From Gongronella butleri (lineage: Eukaryota; Mucoromycota; Mucoromycetes; Mucorales; Cunninghamellaceae), in assembly GCA_025201375.1 (NCBI GenBank), contig JAIWZP010000090.1:18854-82853 (forward strand): a stretch of 64,000 nucleotides of DNA, given 5' to 3'. The notes beneath the pieces are model-generated. The model saw only the letters and a list, made by a program, of their open reading frames with translations. It had not been told where the DNA came from and did no database searches. Both the position numbers and the translations under genes were made by a program. Of this stretch, positions 21,182 through 32,999 are shown piece after piece. How positions within the stretch are numbered: position 1 is the first letter of the stretch; every line of letters starts with the position of its first letter.

Positions 21182-22732
21182 TCACAGCAACCCGACGTCA
21201 CGAAGGCTGTTTTGGATAATGATGTCGTTGACAGCCCCCATGACGAATTTGATTTGCTCGGTATCGGTGGCACATGTAAAGTGGGTATAGATTTGCTTAG
21301 AGTCCGACTGATTCAAGGACACGAATCGATTGAGGATGAAGTCCGAGGCCGCGTCGTATGTATTTGGGCCGACAAAATCCGGGAACGATTCTTTGAGGGG
21401 ATGCTTGGGCAGCTTCTCCTTGAAAATATCGATCTTGTTCAAGAACAAAATCACCGACGTCTTGACAAACCAGCGCGAATTGCATATGGAGTCAAAGAGC
21501 GTCAATGCCTCTTGCATCCGGTTCTACATGAAGATTAAAAAAAAGAGAAAAATCAGCACACGAATCGGGCCCGATAGCCCTTTTTCCCCTCTCCCTTTTC
21601 TCAATTGCTTACCACCGTCTCGTCCTCAATCAGGACCTGGTCATACTCGGAGATGGCAACGAGGAAAATGATGGCCGTGACGTTTTCAAAGCAATGAATC
21701 CACTTTTTGCGCTCGGAGCGCTGTCCACCGACATCAAACATGCGGTACGTTAGGTCGCCAATGACAAACGTGGTCTCGGTGATACCTAAAAGAGCATTGG
21801 CCACCGTGAGCATCGAGGCAAAAAAAGCAGAAATGACAATGGAACAAGGGTGTGCCTGTATCCATGAAGTCTTACCGGTCGTCTTGACACGAGATCGTAG
21901 CACGTCCTGGTCAGTAGGAAGATAATTCATATCGCCGATCCGGTCAATGGCATCAAAGTAGCTAACGAATCAAAAAAAAAAAAAAGTCAAAAAAAGCCAA
22001 GTTCGTGGTTTAAGGGGTACTTGTGTCACCCATCTGGCAAACACACTGTCATTTTTGGGGATGGACACGGACAACCCGCGTCAAAAAAAAAAGAGAGAGG
22101 CAAAAGGGCAAAAGCCGCAAGGGAAAAAAAAAAAAAGAGAAAAGTGCGATTTTGTGGGTTTTGGGGAGGGAGGGAGGGGACTTACTATTTGGCAGAGTCG
22201 TTCAATTGATATTCCCGACTGCGATCAAAGACTGTTTTGAGGCTGCGATCCTTCCAGAGTGATTTGACGGCCTGCGAGACCTCTGGTGGCAAAAAATCGC
22301 GCTCGATTTGTGCCGGCTGTTCGAGGATGACGTTGGCGTGGTGCTGATTCTCATACGCGAGGTGCACATCCATGTGTTGCATGGCCTCCAGGATCACGCG
22401 CATGGACTGGATGGTGTTTGAAAAGATGATCTCTTTGAATGCCTCACGCTCGTCATGCGAATAGCCGCCGTCATGAATCAACTTCATCTGCTTCAAAATC
22501 GTCGATTTGCCGGACTCGCCCGCGCCTGGACATAAGATGGACATCAAAAAAAAAAAACAAGTGAGACGCGCCCCCTCTTTTTCATGCATTTTTTTTTTTT
22601 TTTTTTTTTTTTACCGAGCAGTAGCAGCTTGACCTCGTTCTTCATGTTGATCTTGTCGCGCTTGATTTGGTTTTCTATTTCATCATTTCGCGCCTTGCCT
22701 TCCTGTGCCTCGCTTGATTGACAGCATCCCAT
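21182..22732 (-). CDS. Heterotrimeric G-protein alpha subunit 1
   Basis: Five exons on the minus strand: 22732-22615, 22525-22186, 21961-21876, 21785-21613, 21523-21182, 352 aa, a normal G-alpha length. The N-terminus MGCCQSSE gives a myristoylation Gly2 and palmitoylation Cys3/Cys4. P-loop GAGESGKS (40-47), switch I with R177 in RSRVKTTG, switch II DVGGQ (199-203), NKID (268-271) and TCAT near the C-terminus are all present. The C-terminus is DVGLL: position -4 is Val rather than the Cys of pertussis-toxin-sensitive G-alphas. Couples seven-transmembrane receptors to cAMP or MAPK pathways; which fungal group it joins is not decided here. Confidence 0.95.
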
Positions 22733-24312
22733 TGTAAATTGAGTTGGTGGTGGGGAAAGAAAACGAGAGAATTGGAGAAAAAAAAGAAAAGGAAGAAAAA
22801 AAAAGAAAACAAAAAGAAGAAAACACAAAAAAAAGGGAAAATAAAGACGCCAAGGACACGAAGAAAAAGGGCCATGTGTGTGGCACACTTTAAATCCGAG
22901 AAACAAATCTCAATGGCATTTTGCGACCCCTGTTTTTTTTTTTTTTTTTCTCAACAGCGTATTTTCATCGACAATGGCTCATATACTCACGCTCTCTGCC
23001 TCTCCCCCCACAACAACGTGCTTGAAGGGGGTCTCCTCGTCTTGTTCAACCTTTTTTTTATGGCACGGCCGACTAAGGTTTAGAAGGTCAACACCCATTT
23101 TCGTGCTTTTTTTTGTCTCTCCCTAATTTGCTCCTAATAAGAACTTGGCTACAAAAGAATAAGATGGGCAATGAGGGGCTCGTTGCTCTTGAAAAGACGT
23201 GTCCGCGCGCGTGTATGTGAATGTTGCCCGCGGGCAGACCGTCTCCGTTCATGTCGTGTTGTCTGACGCGTCTTTTTCTTGATTCTTGCCCCCCTTTGCC
23301 CCCTTTGTCTCTTTCTCGCTCTCTCCATGGCCTTCCTCGCCGCTCGTACTCTCCTTTTTCTTGTGACGAACAGGGATGGCGGCGGCGGCGCAAAAAAGGA
23401 CAGCCATTGGTTTTTTTTCTTTTGCAGACGCACGCGCCTTGTTCGATTTTTTCTTCTTGGGCCTGCGCGTCGGCCCGCCACGGGTTCCCTCAGACCATGT
23501 CGTCCATTACCATATCGAAACACCAGAATCAACACCCCAATTAATATAACAGAAGCGCAAAGGACAGACAATTATAGGGGGCAAAACTGATAAAAACAGG
23601 CAAAAGGAAAATTAGGGGGGCGAAAAATCGCGTCTCGTTACCCCGCTGTCGTTCTTGTTTGTGCGACAGCGTGTCTCTTTGCAAATCAAAATAAGGTTTT
23701 CGGGTCTTTGATGCTCCTCGCCCCCACCGTGACCCGATATGATAAAAAAAAAAAAGGAGCACGCCCCCATTGACAGAAACAAAAAGTTGAACGGATCGAT
23801 GGACCCACTTTTTTTTTTTTGTTTTGCGAATTGCCACACAGGCCCTTGACGTGCATGAATGGGTGATTTCCTATGTACGTCGCGCGAATAGCCCCTTTTT
23901 ACGCGCGTCTTGTTATCTTGCAGCCCTTGCATGGCGATCTGAGAAGCGCGAGTCTAATCTGGACCCTCGCACGATGGATTCAGATGGGTTCAGATGGATA
24001 GCTATTGTATCTTTTAAAGGAATTGGCAAGCTGCAAGGTGGCCATGCTCATCCCGTGCCAAAAAAAAAAAAATCAAAAAAACCAAGTCCATTTTGTGTCG
24101 CCAATGCCGCCTGGGCTGTGTGACCATGAAGGTGGGTCTTGGAAAAAAAGGACTGTCCCACCCCCCTCCCTTTTTTTTCAGGAGACGCGCAACCCGCGGC
24201 GAAGGTTTTTTTTTTTTTTTTTTTTTTTGCAAAAAAAGAAAAATAGAAAAAAAGAGAGAGAGACACCGTAGTCCTTTGGATTTTTTTATTAAATTTGTTC
24301 TTTTTTACAGGT
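22733..24312. other. Gene-free region between G-alpha 1 and BRO1
   Basis: A-rich leader for G-alpha 1 (22740-22860), then long A and T runs. Open frames are short and low-complexity. No TATA box can be assigned with confidence. Confidence 0.4.
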
Positions 24313-27300
24313 CTAATCCATCAACGAGCCCGAGCCCGAGCCATTCCAATAGGGCGACTGTTGCTGTGGTGGTGGTGGTGGTGGTTGTTGATGGCCAAAA
24401 GGCTGTTGTTGCTGCGGCGGTGCCATTGACTGCATGAATTGGTGATTTTGCGGCTGTTGATAAGGCTGCATTGGTTGTGGATGCATTGGCTGCTGCTGAG
24501 GCATTGTTTGGTAGGACGTCGGCGTGTACATGGGTTGCTGCTGCGGCTGCGGCGGCTGTTGCTGTGGATATGGCTGATACGGCTGTTGTTGGTGCTGTTG
24601 ATACGGCTGTTGCTGATACGTCTGGGGTTGCTGCTGATACGCGTGTTGCTGGTGCTGGAATGGCGGTTGTTGCTGCTGTTGTTGAAGAGGCTGTTTGGGC
24701 GGGATGGGCGGATTTTGCCATTGCTGAGGCGTATTGGGCGATGGAGCCACGGGCGGCTGGAATGGCTGCTGCTGCGGCTGTTGGTACATGGGCTGATGAT
24801 GATACATTGGCTGCTGCTGTTGCTGCTGAATGGGTGGAGCTGGCAAGGGAGGCGCGTGTGCAGTGGTTGGCGTTGCCATTGGCTGCTGTAAAGTTAATTG
24901 CTGCGCACGCTCGGTCAATTGCGACACGTCCGGTGCCGATGGCGATCCACTGGTGGTATACATGCTGAGCCGCTCTTTGAGCAGCGCCTGGTCGCGCTGC
25001 AAATTGCTGCTGTCAAGCGTCTTGCATAATTGATCGCGTTCCTTGGCGCGCTCCTGCGAAAATGATCGCACATTCGTCAAAAGTGACTCGACCGCGCCCG
25101 CCAATTGCTGATAGTATTGGATCCCCTTTCTGAAAAAATGAATTGGAACTTTAGAAGCATGCACTTCTTTTTTTTCATTTTTCTCGTCTTTTTCCACTTT
25201 TTTCCCACTTTTTTCCCACCTCCATTCGTCCTCTTTTCTTTCCAATGACTTACAAAAGCCCGTCGTGTGTTTCCATGTAGGTATCCTTTGCGTGCTTGAA
25301 TTGGTCGACAAGCTTGCGTTTTTGATTTTCGGCCTTTTCCCACGTGAGTTGAAGTTTTTGGGCATCATCGCCATCCATGAGCACTTTAAAGGCCGCGGTG
25401 AGGTCCTGGATGAGGCGCTGCTGTTGCTGGATGGAGCCTGCAATGCGTTGCTGGTGCGGACGGTACTTTTCGAGCTCATTGGCAAACAATTGTTGCTCAG
25501 ATCCGGATTTTTTGTTGAGGATGAGCAGCTGTGAGATGTCCTCCTGACGTGTGCGCTCCTTGAGATCGTCCAGTGTTTCTGCGCGGTCCTTTTCTAGTCG
25601 GTACAGCTTGTCCAAGAGCGATTCGATGCCTTTTACTTTGTCCTTGGTCGATTCGCCCGATGCAGCACCGGCAGCGTCGCTTCCGGCGGCAGGCACGTCG
25701 TCCGACAAGTCCAGCAGACTGTCGACGCCCACAGAGTTCGTCTTGGCCTTGCTGGCATCGTCGTCGGCAAGCGCAGTCGTCAATCGCTCAGCAAAAACAC
25801 GCTCCAATGACCCACGCGCACCGCCACCACCTTGACGCAGCTGGTCCACCTCCTTTTTGATCGTGTCGAATTGGCGGTACAAGTGGCTGTCCGATTGCGT
25901 GCCATTGTCGAGCGCTTGGCGGTGATTGCGCGCATCTTGACGGAATTGCTGTGTCAGCGTCCCCGAAGGTGCCTGTGTCCACGCATCACCATAGACAACC
26001 TGCAATAAAAAGAAAAGAAAAAAATGTTGGCGCCCATTTCGTTGGTTCCTGTTTTCTCTTTTTTTTCCGTTTTTTTCTTTTTTTTTTTTCCAACTTGTGA
26101 CCCGTTTTCGCCCTATTTTTTTTTTTAAAAAAAAAAGGGAGCTTACGCGCTTGCTTTCACACTCCTTCATCTCCTGATCGAGCTGGATGCCCACATCATC
26201 GAGAGCGTGACGTGCCTTGATCTTGATTTGCTCCAATTGGTCCATGAGGACGCGCACGGATTGGGTTTTCTCCTTTTCGGCGACGGCATCGGCCCATTGA
26301 AAGACGGTGGTGGGCGGGTCCATGTCGATGGCATCGGAAGTGGCGGCGGGGCGCTTGAATTTGTCGAGAGCTTGCGGCAATTTCATGTATTCCATGGTCG
26401 ATCGTAGCTCTGCCTTTGCATCGTCGCATTTCTCGTCTTCTGCGCGCACCAATTTTGCCTGTTCCTCGGAATACATGGAAGCGCGTTCGTGCACGCTGAG
26501 TGGGATGAGCCGCGTAAAGATATCTTGGCCAATGACCTTGGTCATCTCTTCGGGTGTGTATAAATCGACAATTTGAACGGATTTCACGGCATTGAGGCGG
26601 TCAATGGGCGTGAGCACCGATGCCTGTGGCACCTGGTCGTGGTAGATCATGTCATTGTCGCGTGTGGCCGCTGCCAGCTTTTCCGTGCACGTGGCGGCAA
26701 GCGCCTTGCACAATTCCTGCATGACGGGCCCCGTGTCGGGAGGCAACGTGCCGTGTGCGTGATTCGACGCCGTCGCTTGCTGGATCAGGCTCGTACAAAG
26801 GCGCCCGGCGCCCTCTTTGCCCGCCTGCTCCGCGACCGTCCATCGTGCCACCTGTTCACCATATTGGCCCGCCGCCTCACACGCCAACGCCTTGAATTGC
26901 TGGGCAATCGCTTGATAATAGCGATGCTTCACTTGGAAAAGCGCAATCCACGATTTCTCGAGAGTGGCCGTCACTTCTGCGCTTTCGTCCACAAGATTCG
27001 CATACGCCCACACCGCGTGACTCGCCAATTTCGCAATCAGGCCTTCTTTCTTCTTCTCGCGGATCGAATTCTCCAAAAAGCATTCGTGCGCCTGCGCCAG
27101 CATCAGCTCGCCAAGCAATTTCACAGTCTCACGGCTCAAATCCGCAGATGGCGCGTGCAAAAAGTTGTCGTTGATGTAATCAAACACACCCGCAGCAGCC
27201 TGCAAAAAGTGAAACGCGCGCTTGCGTCCATCGGCCTCGGCGCGATTCTGCGCAGATGCAATCGCCGACAACGTCGCCGCAATGTTGAACAAAACAGACG

Positions 27301-27758
27301 CCTTTTCATACGCAAGCGAGTGCTGGCTAGTCGCCTTGCCGCTGAACGCGTCGTACCTTTTTTTTCAAAAAAAAAAAAAAAAAGGGAGCAGGGATAAGCG
27401 CCAAGACGGAGCAAAGCCAAGCCCGTGCACCACGCACCCTTCCCTTTTTTTTGTTCTTGTAGTCTTTTTTTTTTTACCATGTAAAAAGAATTTTGATATG
27501 TTTCTCATCGACGGGGAAACGCAATTCCAGCAGCTCCAGCTGGCCAAAGTAGCGATACAACAAGTCGCGCCCCGTCAGGTCTTTGCCAGCGCCGCGCATG
27601 TCTTGGCGAAGCCGATTCAGCGTGTACGTCTCTTGCGCATACTTTTTGGGGTCGTCCTGGTATTGCTGCGCAATGTAACGATTGAGAGAATCGATCCAAT
27701 TCACGTCGTCTGTGCGTTTAAACGGCACACTGACCAAGGGGATTTGCGACGACGCCAT
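24313..27758 (-). CDS. BRO1: BRO1-domain protein (Bro1/Vps31, ESCRT-associated)
   Basis: Four exons on the minus strand: 27758-27478, 27356-26147, 25999-25254, 25129-24313, 1017 aa. Residues 1 to about 390 are the BRO1 domain (QIPLVSVPFKRTDDVNWIDS, LNRLRQDMRGAGKD, GRDLLYRYFGQLELLELRFP, WYDAFSG). Residues about 400-790 form the coiled V domain that binds YPxL motifs. The last about 200 residues are Pro/Gln-rich with runs of Q and PPPPPP, replacing the shorter Pro-rich tail of yeast Bro1. Bro1 recruits the deubiquitinase Doa4 and binds Snf7 on endosomes. The N-terminal RLRQDMRGAGKD block favours Bro1 over PalA/Rim20, but that distinction is from memory. Confidence 0.92.
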
Positions 27759-27825
27759 CTTGGTACGGAAAAAAAAAAAGAGAGTAAAGAAAAAGAAGAA
27801 GTAAATGGACTAGGTACCAGCGGCC

Positions 27826-27832
27826 TTTTATA
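27826..27832 (-). promoter_or_regulatory. TATA box of BRO1
   Basis: TATAAAA on the minus strand 68 bp before the BRO1 ATG. Confidence 0.5.
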
Positions 27833-28221
27833 TGGGTTGCCTTTTTCAGCATAGACCAATTCATGTTGGATATGCGCCTCCCCTCTTTTTACCCGGTAAC
27901 ACAACAAGCTTTTGGTGTGACAAGGACACAAAAGAGATAGTGATTCATGCAAAAGCCTGTTTTTTTTTTGTGGGTGTGTTTTTTTTTCCCTTTCATCTTT
28001 TTGTTTAGGGCTTTGTGTGATTGTTTCAATTGGCGTGCCTTTTTTTTTTCTTTTGCAACAAAAAGTGATCGAAGCATGACATGATACACCCCTGCGAAAT
28101 GGCATTGGCTTACTTTTTGCTGAGAATCAAAAAAGCACTTGAGAAAAAATGGGCCATCAGAATTTTCTGTTTCTCTTTCGTCTTTTTTTCCTGTTCTTTT
28201 GCCTTCTAAACCCCCCTCCCC
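27833..28221. promoter_or_regulatory. Divergent upstream region, BRO1 and RhoGAP
   Basis: Gene-free. T-rich leader immediately before 28222 on the plus strand. Confidence 0.4.
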
Positions 28222-29827
28222 ATGACCTCACTGGACACGCCAGGCGTCGTCACTGCGAATCACAAGGCACTCATACGCTCTTGGTGGAAAAAGGTGTCGG
28301 CAGCACATCCAAAAGCCCACCTTTTCAAGGAAATGAAGGTCCCGGTCGTCGGTAAGTAATGCATTTGGGGCCTTGTTTGGGGTGGTTGAGCGCTCAATGC
28401 CTCTTTTTTTTTTTTGATGCAGAGCACGGTGTCTTTGGCGTCCCACTGCAGAAATCAATCACTTATGCATCATCCAGCATCTCTTACGTTGACGACAACA
28501 CCGGCGAGCACCGCTTTGGCCAAATCCCCACCATCATTGCGAAGTGTGGCTCCTTTTTAAAGGAAGAAGGTAGTTTTTGCCTCATTGATTTGTCATTGTC
28601 CCGCTAATTGACTTTTTTTTTTCTTTTTTCTGTTTTTTTTTCTACATTTTAGCATTGCATGTGGAGGGCATTTTTCGTTTACCCGGCAACGCCAAGCGCA
28701 TCCGACTGTTACAAACCTTGTTTGACACCCCTGATACCTATGGCGCCCAGCTAGATTGGTGCGGCTACAGCGTGCACGACGCCGCAAGCATCATGCGCCG
28801 ATTCCTCAACTTTTTGCCCGAGTCTGTCATCACGCTCGACTTTTACGAACCCTTTAAAAAGGCCATGGGTAAATTGGACAAGAACAAAAATACGGAAAAA
28901 AGGAAGCTTGCAGCTCAATTCGCTTTTTTAGACGCACACTACCCTTCGGAACAGGACAAGGTCGACGCCTTTCAAGACCTCATCGAAGCCCTGCCATTGC
29001 CCAACCAATATTTGCTCTTATACCTCCTCGATTTGCTCGCTCTCTTTGCTGCCGCTGTCAATTACACGAAAATGGCTAGCGAGTGCCTCGCCGCCGTCTT
29101 TGTACCGGTAAAAAAAAAAAAAAAAAAAAAATCAGTGCCATAGCCTTTTTTGAGGTCCCAATGGCTCACTTTTTTCATATTATAGGGCATCTTGTCACAC
29201 CCAGATGACGCGGTCAACCCATCACGCTACAAACATTCGCAAAAAGTGGTTCAATTCTTGATTGATCACCAGGAAAAGTTCTTCATACCGCGGTCCAACA
29301 TGTCTGCGCACACGGATGCCGACCAGGCACCGTCTGCTGCGGTCACGTCGACAGCACCGTCGCTCCCCGACCGCGAAACAATCGCCGGACGCGATCTCAT
29401 GCGATCAAAATCGCAGCACACCTTGTCCAATTGCAGCAACCACCGCGCATCCACCATCTACTCGCTCACCATGGGCTCATACTCGGGCACATGCCTCGAC
29501 TCGCTCATTGTCGCCGAGCCAACCGCAAACGCACACACTCCAACACCGCCCTTGGGCACAAACTTGCGCAGGTCAAAAACACTGCCCTCAAAGTCCGTCA
29601 CCTTATCGGCTCTCGGATCACAGAGGCAAATTGTCCACGTCAATCGCAATGCTAGCCATCGCGGTAAAAAAAAAAAACAAAAAAAAAAAAAGAGAGAGAG
29701 AAAAAAAAGGACAAAATGAACAAAAGAGCAAAAGAATGCCGCCAGCTCTGACAATTTGTGTTTTTTTTTTCCCTCTGCAGACCGCCGTCGTGGCCAAGAC
29801 AAGCCGTACAAGCAGCAATTCGTCTAG
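28222..29827 (+). CDS. Sac7/Bag7-type RhoGAP
   Basis: Six exons: 28222-28351, 28423-28569, 28653-28868, 28932-29107, 29186-29663, 29781-29827, 397 aa. The RhoGAP domain starts at FGVPLQKSI, has the arginine finger R101 in VEGIFRLPGNAKRI, then LDWCGYSVHDAASIMRRFL, PESVITLDFYEPF and LPLPNQYLLLYLLDLL. The wording and lack of extra domains resemble yeast Sac7/Bag7, which turn off Rho1. The C-terminal about 130 residues are Ser/Thr-rich and probably regulatory. Intron 3 (28869-28931) is inferred: reading through stays open, but splicing gives the expected FKKAMDAHYP and has GT, a T-run and AG. Confidence 0.9.
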
Positions 29828-30202
29828 CGCCAACCCCTGATCGCACTCGGCTGACTAAAAAATAAATCGCGTCCGATTGGCTCAAAAATCAAAATCGCCA
29901 TCCCCCCAATCTCCATCCTTGCATTGTATGTATATATTGTTTCCTGTAGCTCGCATTAAAAAAATGTTGTACCAATGGTCAAAATGCTTAGTCAGAACGA
30001 ACCCCGTTTTCACACGTTTTGGTTGATTTTCGTGGGATTGCGACGCGGTGACCAGGGTCCAGCGTGGATCTAGTTGTGTCACCGGACGAGGGGGCAGCAG
30101 AAAATTCGCCATGCATGACGCAAATCTTTATAAATAAGCATGGCTGACCATGGAACGAAAAAAAAAAAAAACAAGAAAATCAAGCCTTTCATTCTATTTA
30201 CC
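29828..30202. promoter_or_regulatory. GST1 upstream region
   Basis: AATAAA for the RhoGAP at about 29860. TATAAATA at about 30129 lies about 70 bp before the GST1 ATG. Confidence 0.45.
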
Positions 30203-31211
30203 ATGGCCAAAGTCACTTTTTACGATTTGCGCATCAACGAAATCAACACGTCCAACAGCCCGTTCACAGTGAGAACGCGTATCTGCTTGAACATCAAGGT
30301 ACACGCGGCCAATGACTCTTTTTTTCCTTTTCTCACGACTTCTTTTTTTTTTTTGGTAGGACATCCCTTATGAGACAAAGTGGTTGACTTATTTCGATGT
30401 CCACAAGCAGATCCCAGCCATCACGTAAGAGTCTCCCCTGGAAAAAAAAAAAAAGAGAGAAAAAAAGCGCGTCAAACGCACCTTTTTTTTTTTTTTAAAA
30501 AAAAAAAAAAACGACTACAACTCGATACCACGCTCTTTTTAGGAAATCGGACCAGCGCCCGACGGTGCCCGTGATTGTCGACGGCATCCATGGCGACAAG
30601 GTTGTCGCCGACTCGTTTGATATTGCGCGTTATTTGGATGAGGCATTCCCGGACACGCCCAAATTGTTTGATCCCGCGCATGAGGGCCTGCTTCGCTTCT
30701 TTGAAAAGTACGTGTTTTGGAACGTGATTGTGCACATGTACAAAATCAATATTCTGCAAATCCACGCGTCGTTCCCTAACCAGGAAATCAAGGATTGGTA
30801 TCGTGAGAACAGAGAGGGCATGTTCCATCTCACTCTCGAACAATTCGCCGGCAACGAGGCCGACAATGTTGCCATCATCAAGGCGCAAATGACCGTGCTT
30901 GACGACAGTCTCAAGCACACACCGTACATCACGGGGCAGCAAGGTAAAAAGATCATAAAATGAAATGACTGCAGATTGCTGAGCACGGCAAAACGCGTGA
31001 ATACCGGTGGCTCATCTCTCCCTTTTTTTTCTCTCGTTTCCCACCCATGCCAGTCGGCTATGCTGACGTCATGATGGCCGCCGCGTTCACCATCTTCAAG
31101 GAAGCCCAACCTGACTTGTTTGAATCCGCCATTCTGGACGCGCTCCCTGGCCGCCAAAACATCCGTCAATGGTGGGCACGCTTGGAACCATTCACGCATT
31201 CGCGCAATTGA
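30203..31211 (+). CDS. Glutathione S-transferase, etherase-like class (copy 1)
   Basis: Four exons: 30203-30298, 30360-30424, 30543-30943, 31054-31211, 239 aa. The thioredoxin-fold half has YDLRINE, SPFTVRTRICLNIK, DIPYETKWL and RPTVPVIVDG, then DSFDIARYLDEAFP, the glutathione-side helix. The C-terminal helical half ends VGYADVMMAAAFTIFK...WWARLEPF. The pattern (Y-D-L, S-P-x-T-x-R-T-R, I-P-Y-x-T) matches the fungal GSTs related to bacterial beta-etherases (GSTFuA/LigE-like). Conjugation or reductive ether cleavage is the likely chemistry; the substrate is unknown. First of three paralogues with the same exon layout; AATAAA at about 31216. Confidence 0.88.
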
Positions 31212-31429
31212 TGAGTAATAAAAATGTGGCGCGAGGTCCGAGTCAAGCTGCAGCCACCTTTTTTTTTTAAAAAAGAAAAAAAAATTCTATTAAATTTGCC
31301 GTTTTCGTGCAAGGTCGCACAAGCGCTTCATGCATAGCGTGCATAAAAGAGAAGAGCCGCGCGGCCCTGCCGATCCTTGATTCCTCAACTTTCTTCTTCT
31401 TCATCTGGCCACTTTTTAAACGCAAAAAA

Positions 31430-32482
31430 ATGGACAAAGTGATCCTTTATGACCTGGAAATCTTTGGTGTCGACTACCCCATCAGCCCCATGACGGCGCG
31501 CACGCGCATTCTCCTCAACATCAAGGTAAGGCCAAACTCGCGCATCGGGCCAAATAAAACAAAATCAACGTGTTTTGGTGCTGATCTTCCTTTTTTTTCA
31601 TGATTGTCAGGGGATTCCTTACGAGACCAAGTGGCTCAATTTCTTGGAATTGCATGAACAGATCCCTATTCTGACGTAAGACATTGACAGATGACGCGTT
31701 TCGAGATGACGCGTTTTGAGATGACGCGTCTCAATGATGACGCGTCGCAATGGGGCTCGTGTAACACCAATTTTTTATTTTTCTTTCTTTAGAAACAACC
31801 ACAAAGATGATGCGACGGTGCCTGTGATAAAGGACGGCTTCCACGGGGATCGCATTGTACCTGACTCGCTGGCCATTGCAAAATACCTGGAGGCCACGTT
31901 CCCCGAGACACCGGTGATGCTGGCGCCAGACACACATGGCTTGATTGATTACCTGACGCGCTCCATTTATCTGGGGATCCAATACCCCGTGCTGCGCCTC
32001 GCCATGCTCAACATCCACAAGTCGTTGCCCACGCAAGAAATGCGCGATTGGTTCAAAAAAGATCGCGCGGAACGCCTAAAATGCTCAATTGAGGAATTTG
32101 CGCGCGATGACGCCACCAACATTGCCGACCTCAAGGCCCCCATGGAACTCATTGACCATGTCCTCAAGACCAATCGCTACATAGCTGGTGAAAAGGGTAA
32201 AAAAAAAAAAGACACTGCAAAGATGAAAAAGGAGCGAAATAACACAAGAATCGACGTGTTCACCCCTCTCATTTCTTTCATGTACATGTTACCATAGTGG
32301 GCTATGCCGATTGCATTGTGGGCAGCACGTTTGTCTTTCTCCGGGGCGGGCGACCGGACATCTTTGAAGCCGCCATGCTTGACGCTGTCCCTGGCAGCGA
32401 TCGCATCCGCACCTGGTGGGCACGCATTGAACCCTACACTGGTCTGGAGCCGCCCAAAGAGAATACAATCGACACTGCTTGA
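31430..32482 (+). CDS. Glutathione S-transferase, etherase-like class (copy 2)
   Basis: Four exons: 31430-31525, 31611-31675, 31793-32196, 32298-32482, 249 aa. Exons 1 and 2 have exactly the lengths of copies 1 and 3 (96 and 65 nt), and all introns share phase. Motifs: VILYDLEIFG, SPMTARTRILLNIK, GIPYETKWL, ATVPVIKDG, DSLAIAKYLEATFP and FARDDATNIADLK. The start lies 218 bp after the copy 1 stop, head to tail, so tandem duplication is clear. It ends EPPKENTIDTA, as copy 3 does, making copies 2 and 3 closer to each other than to copy 1. Intron 2 contains a 15-bp tandem repeat. Confidence 0.88.
31690..31750. repeat. 15-bp tandem repeat in GST2 intron 2
   Basis: Four units of gatgacgcgtttcga with small changes. 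Each carries ACGCGT preceded by TGACG-like sequence. One similar unit (ctgatgacgcgtctcc) sits in intron 2 of GST copy 3 near 38670. Confidence 0.7.
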
Positions 32483-32999
32483 TTGACATCGTGCTTGTGC
32501 ACAAATTTAGTCTGCCCAATGCGTAATAAAAAACCTAATTTTTTAATTTTCGATAAAATTTACTTTTTTTCTAAAGTTTGCAGCGATTTGGCGCATTGGA
32601 TGCATGTGTCTGAAAGCCAGCGAGAGATTACTGAGAACTGATGAACATGCGTATGCTCAATATCGTAATTGGGGTCGTTGCAATTACATTATCATAGCGC
32701 GTAAAATCACATTTGTGCTCTTTTGAGCTTGCCATACGATCCCCTACTTGGATTTTTGAACGTCTTTCTGAAGTGCGTTTATCATAAAAAGTAAATTGGA
32801 GCCAGTATCAGAACGGTGCCACGCGCCATTTATAATGTCAAATATAATTTCTTTCTCAAAATTTAAAAACGGCGTGTCATTTTCCAACCAGGCACTGGTA
32901 AGCCACGTAACGCGTCTTTTCGTTATGTGGCGAGCTGCAAGCACTCATTGGAATGCAATTTACTACGGTCAAAGCGGATTGGTAAATCTGCCATATCGA
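32483..32999. other. Gene-free stretch after GST2
   Basis: AATAAA at about 32524 ends the GST2 transcript. No gene seen. Confidence 0.4.

Noticed and set aside
24439..24968. Leu- and Ala-rich plus-strand frames
   Set aside because: Antisense of the Gln/Pro-rich BRO1 tail; composition is an artefact.
26573..27397. 274-codon plus-strand frame
   Set aside because: Antisense shadow of BRO1 exon 2.
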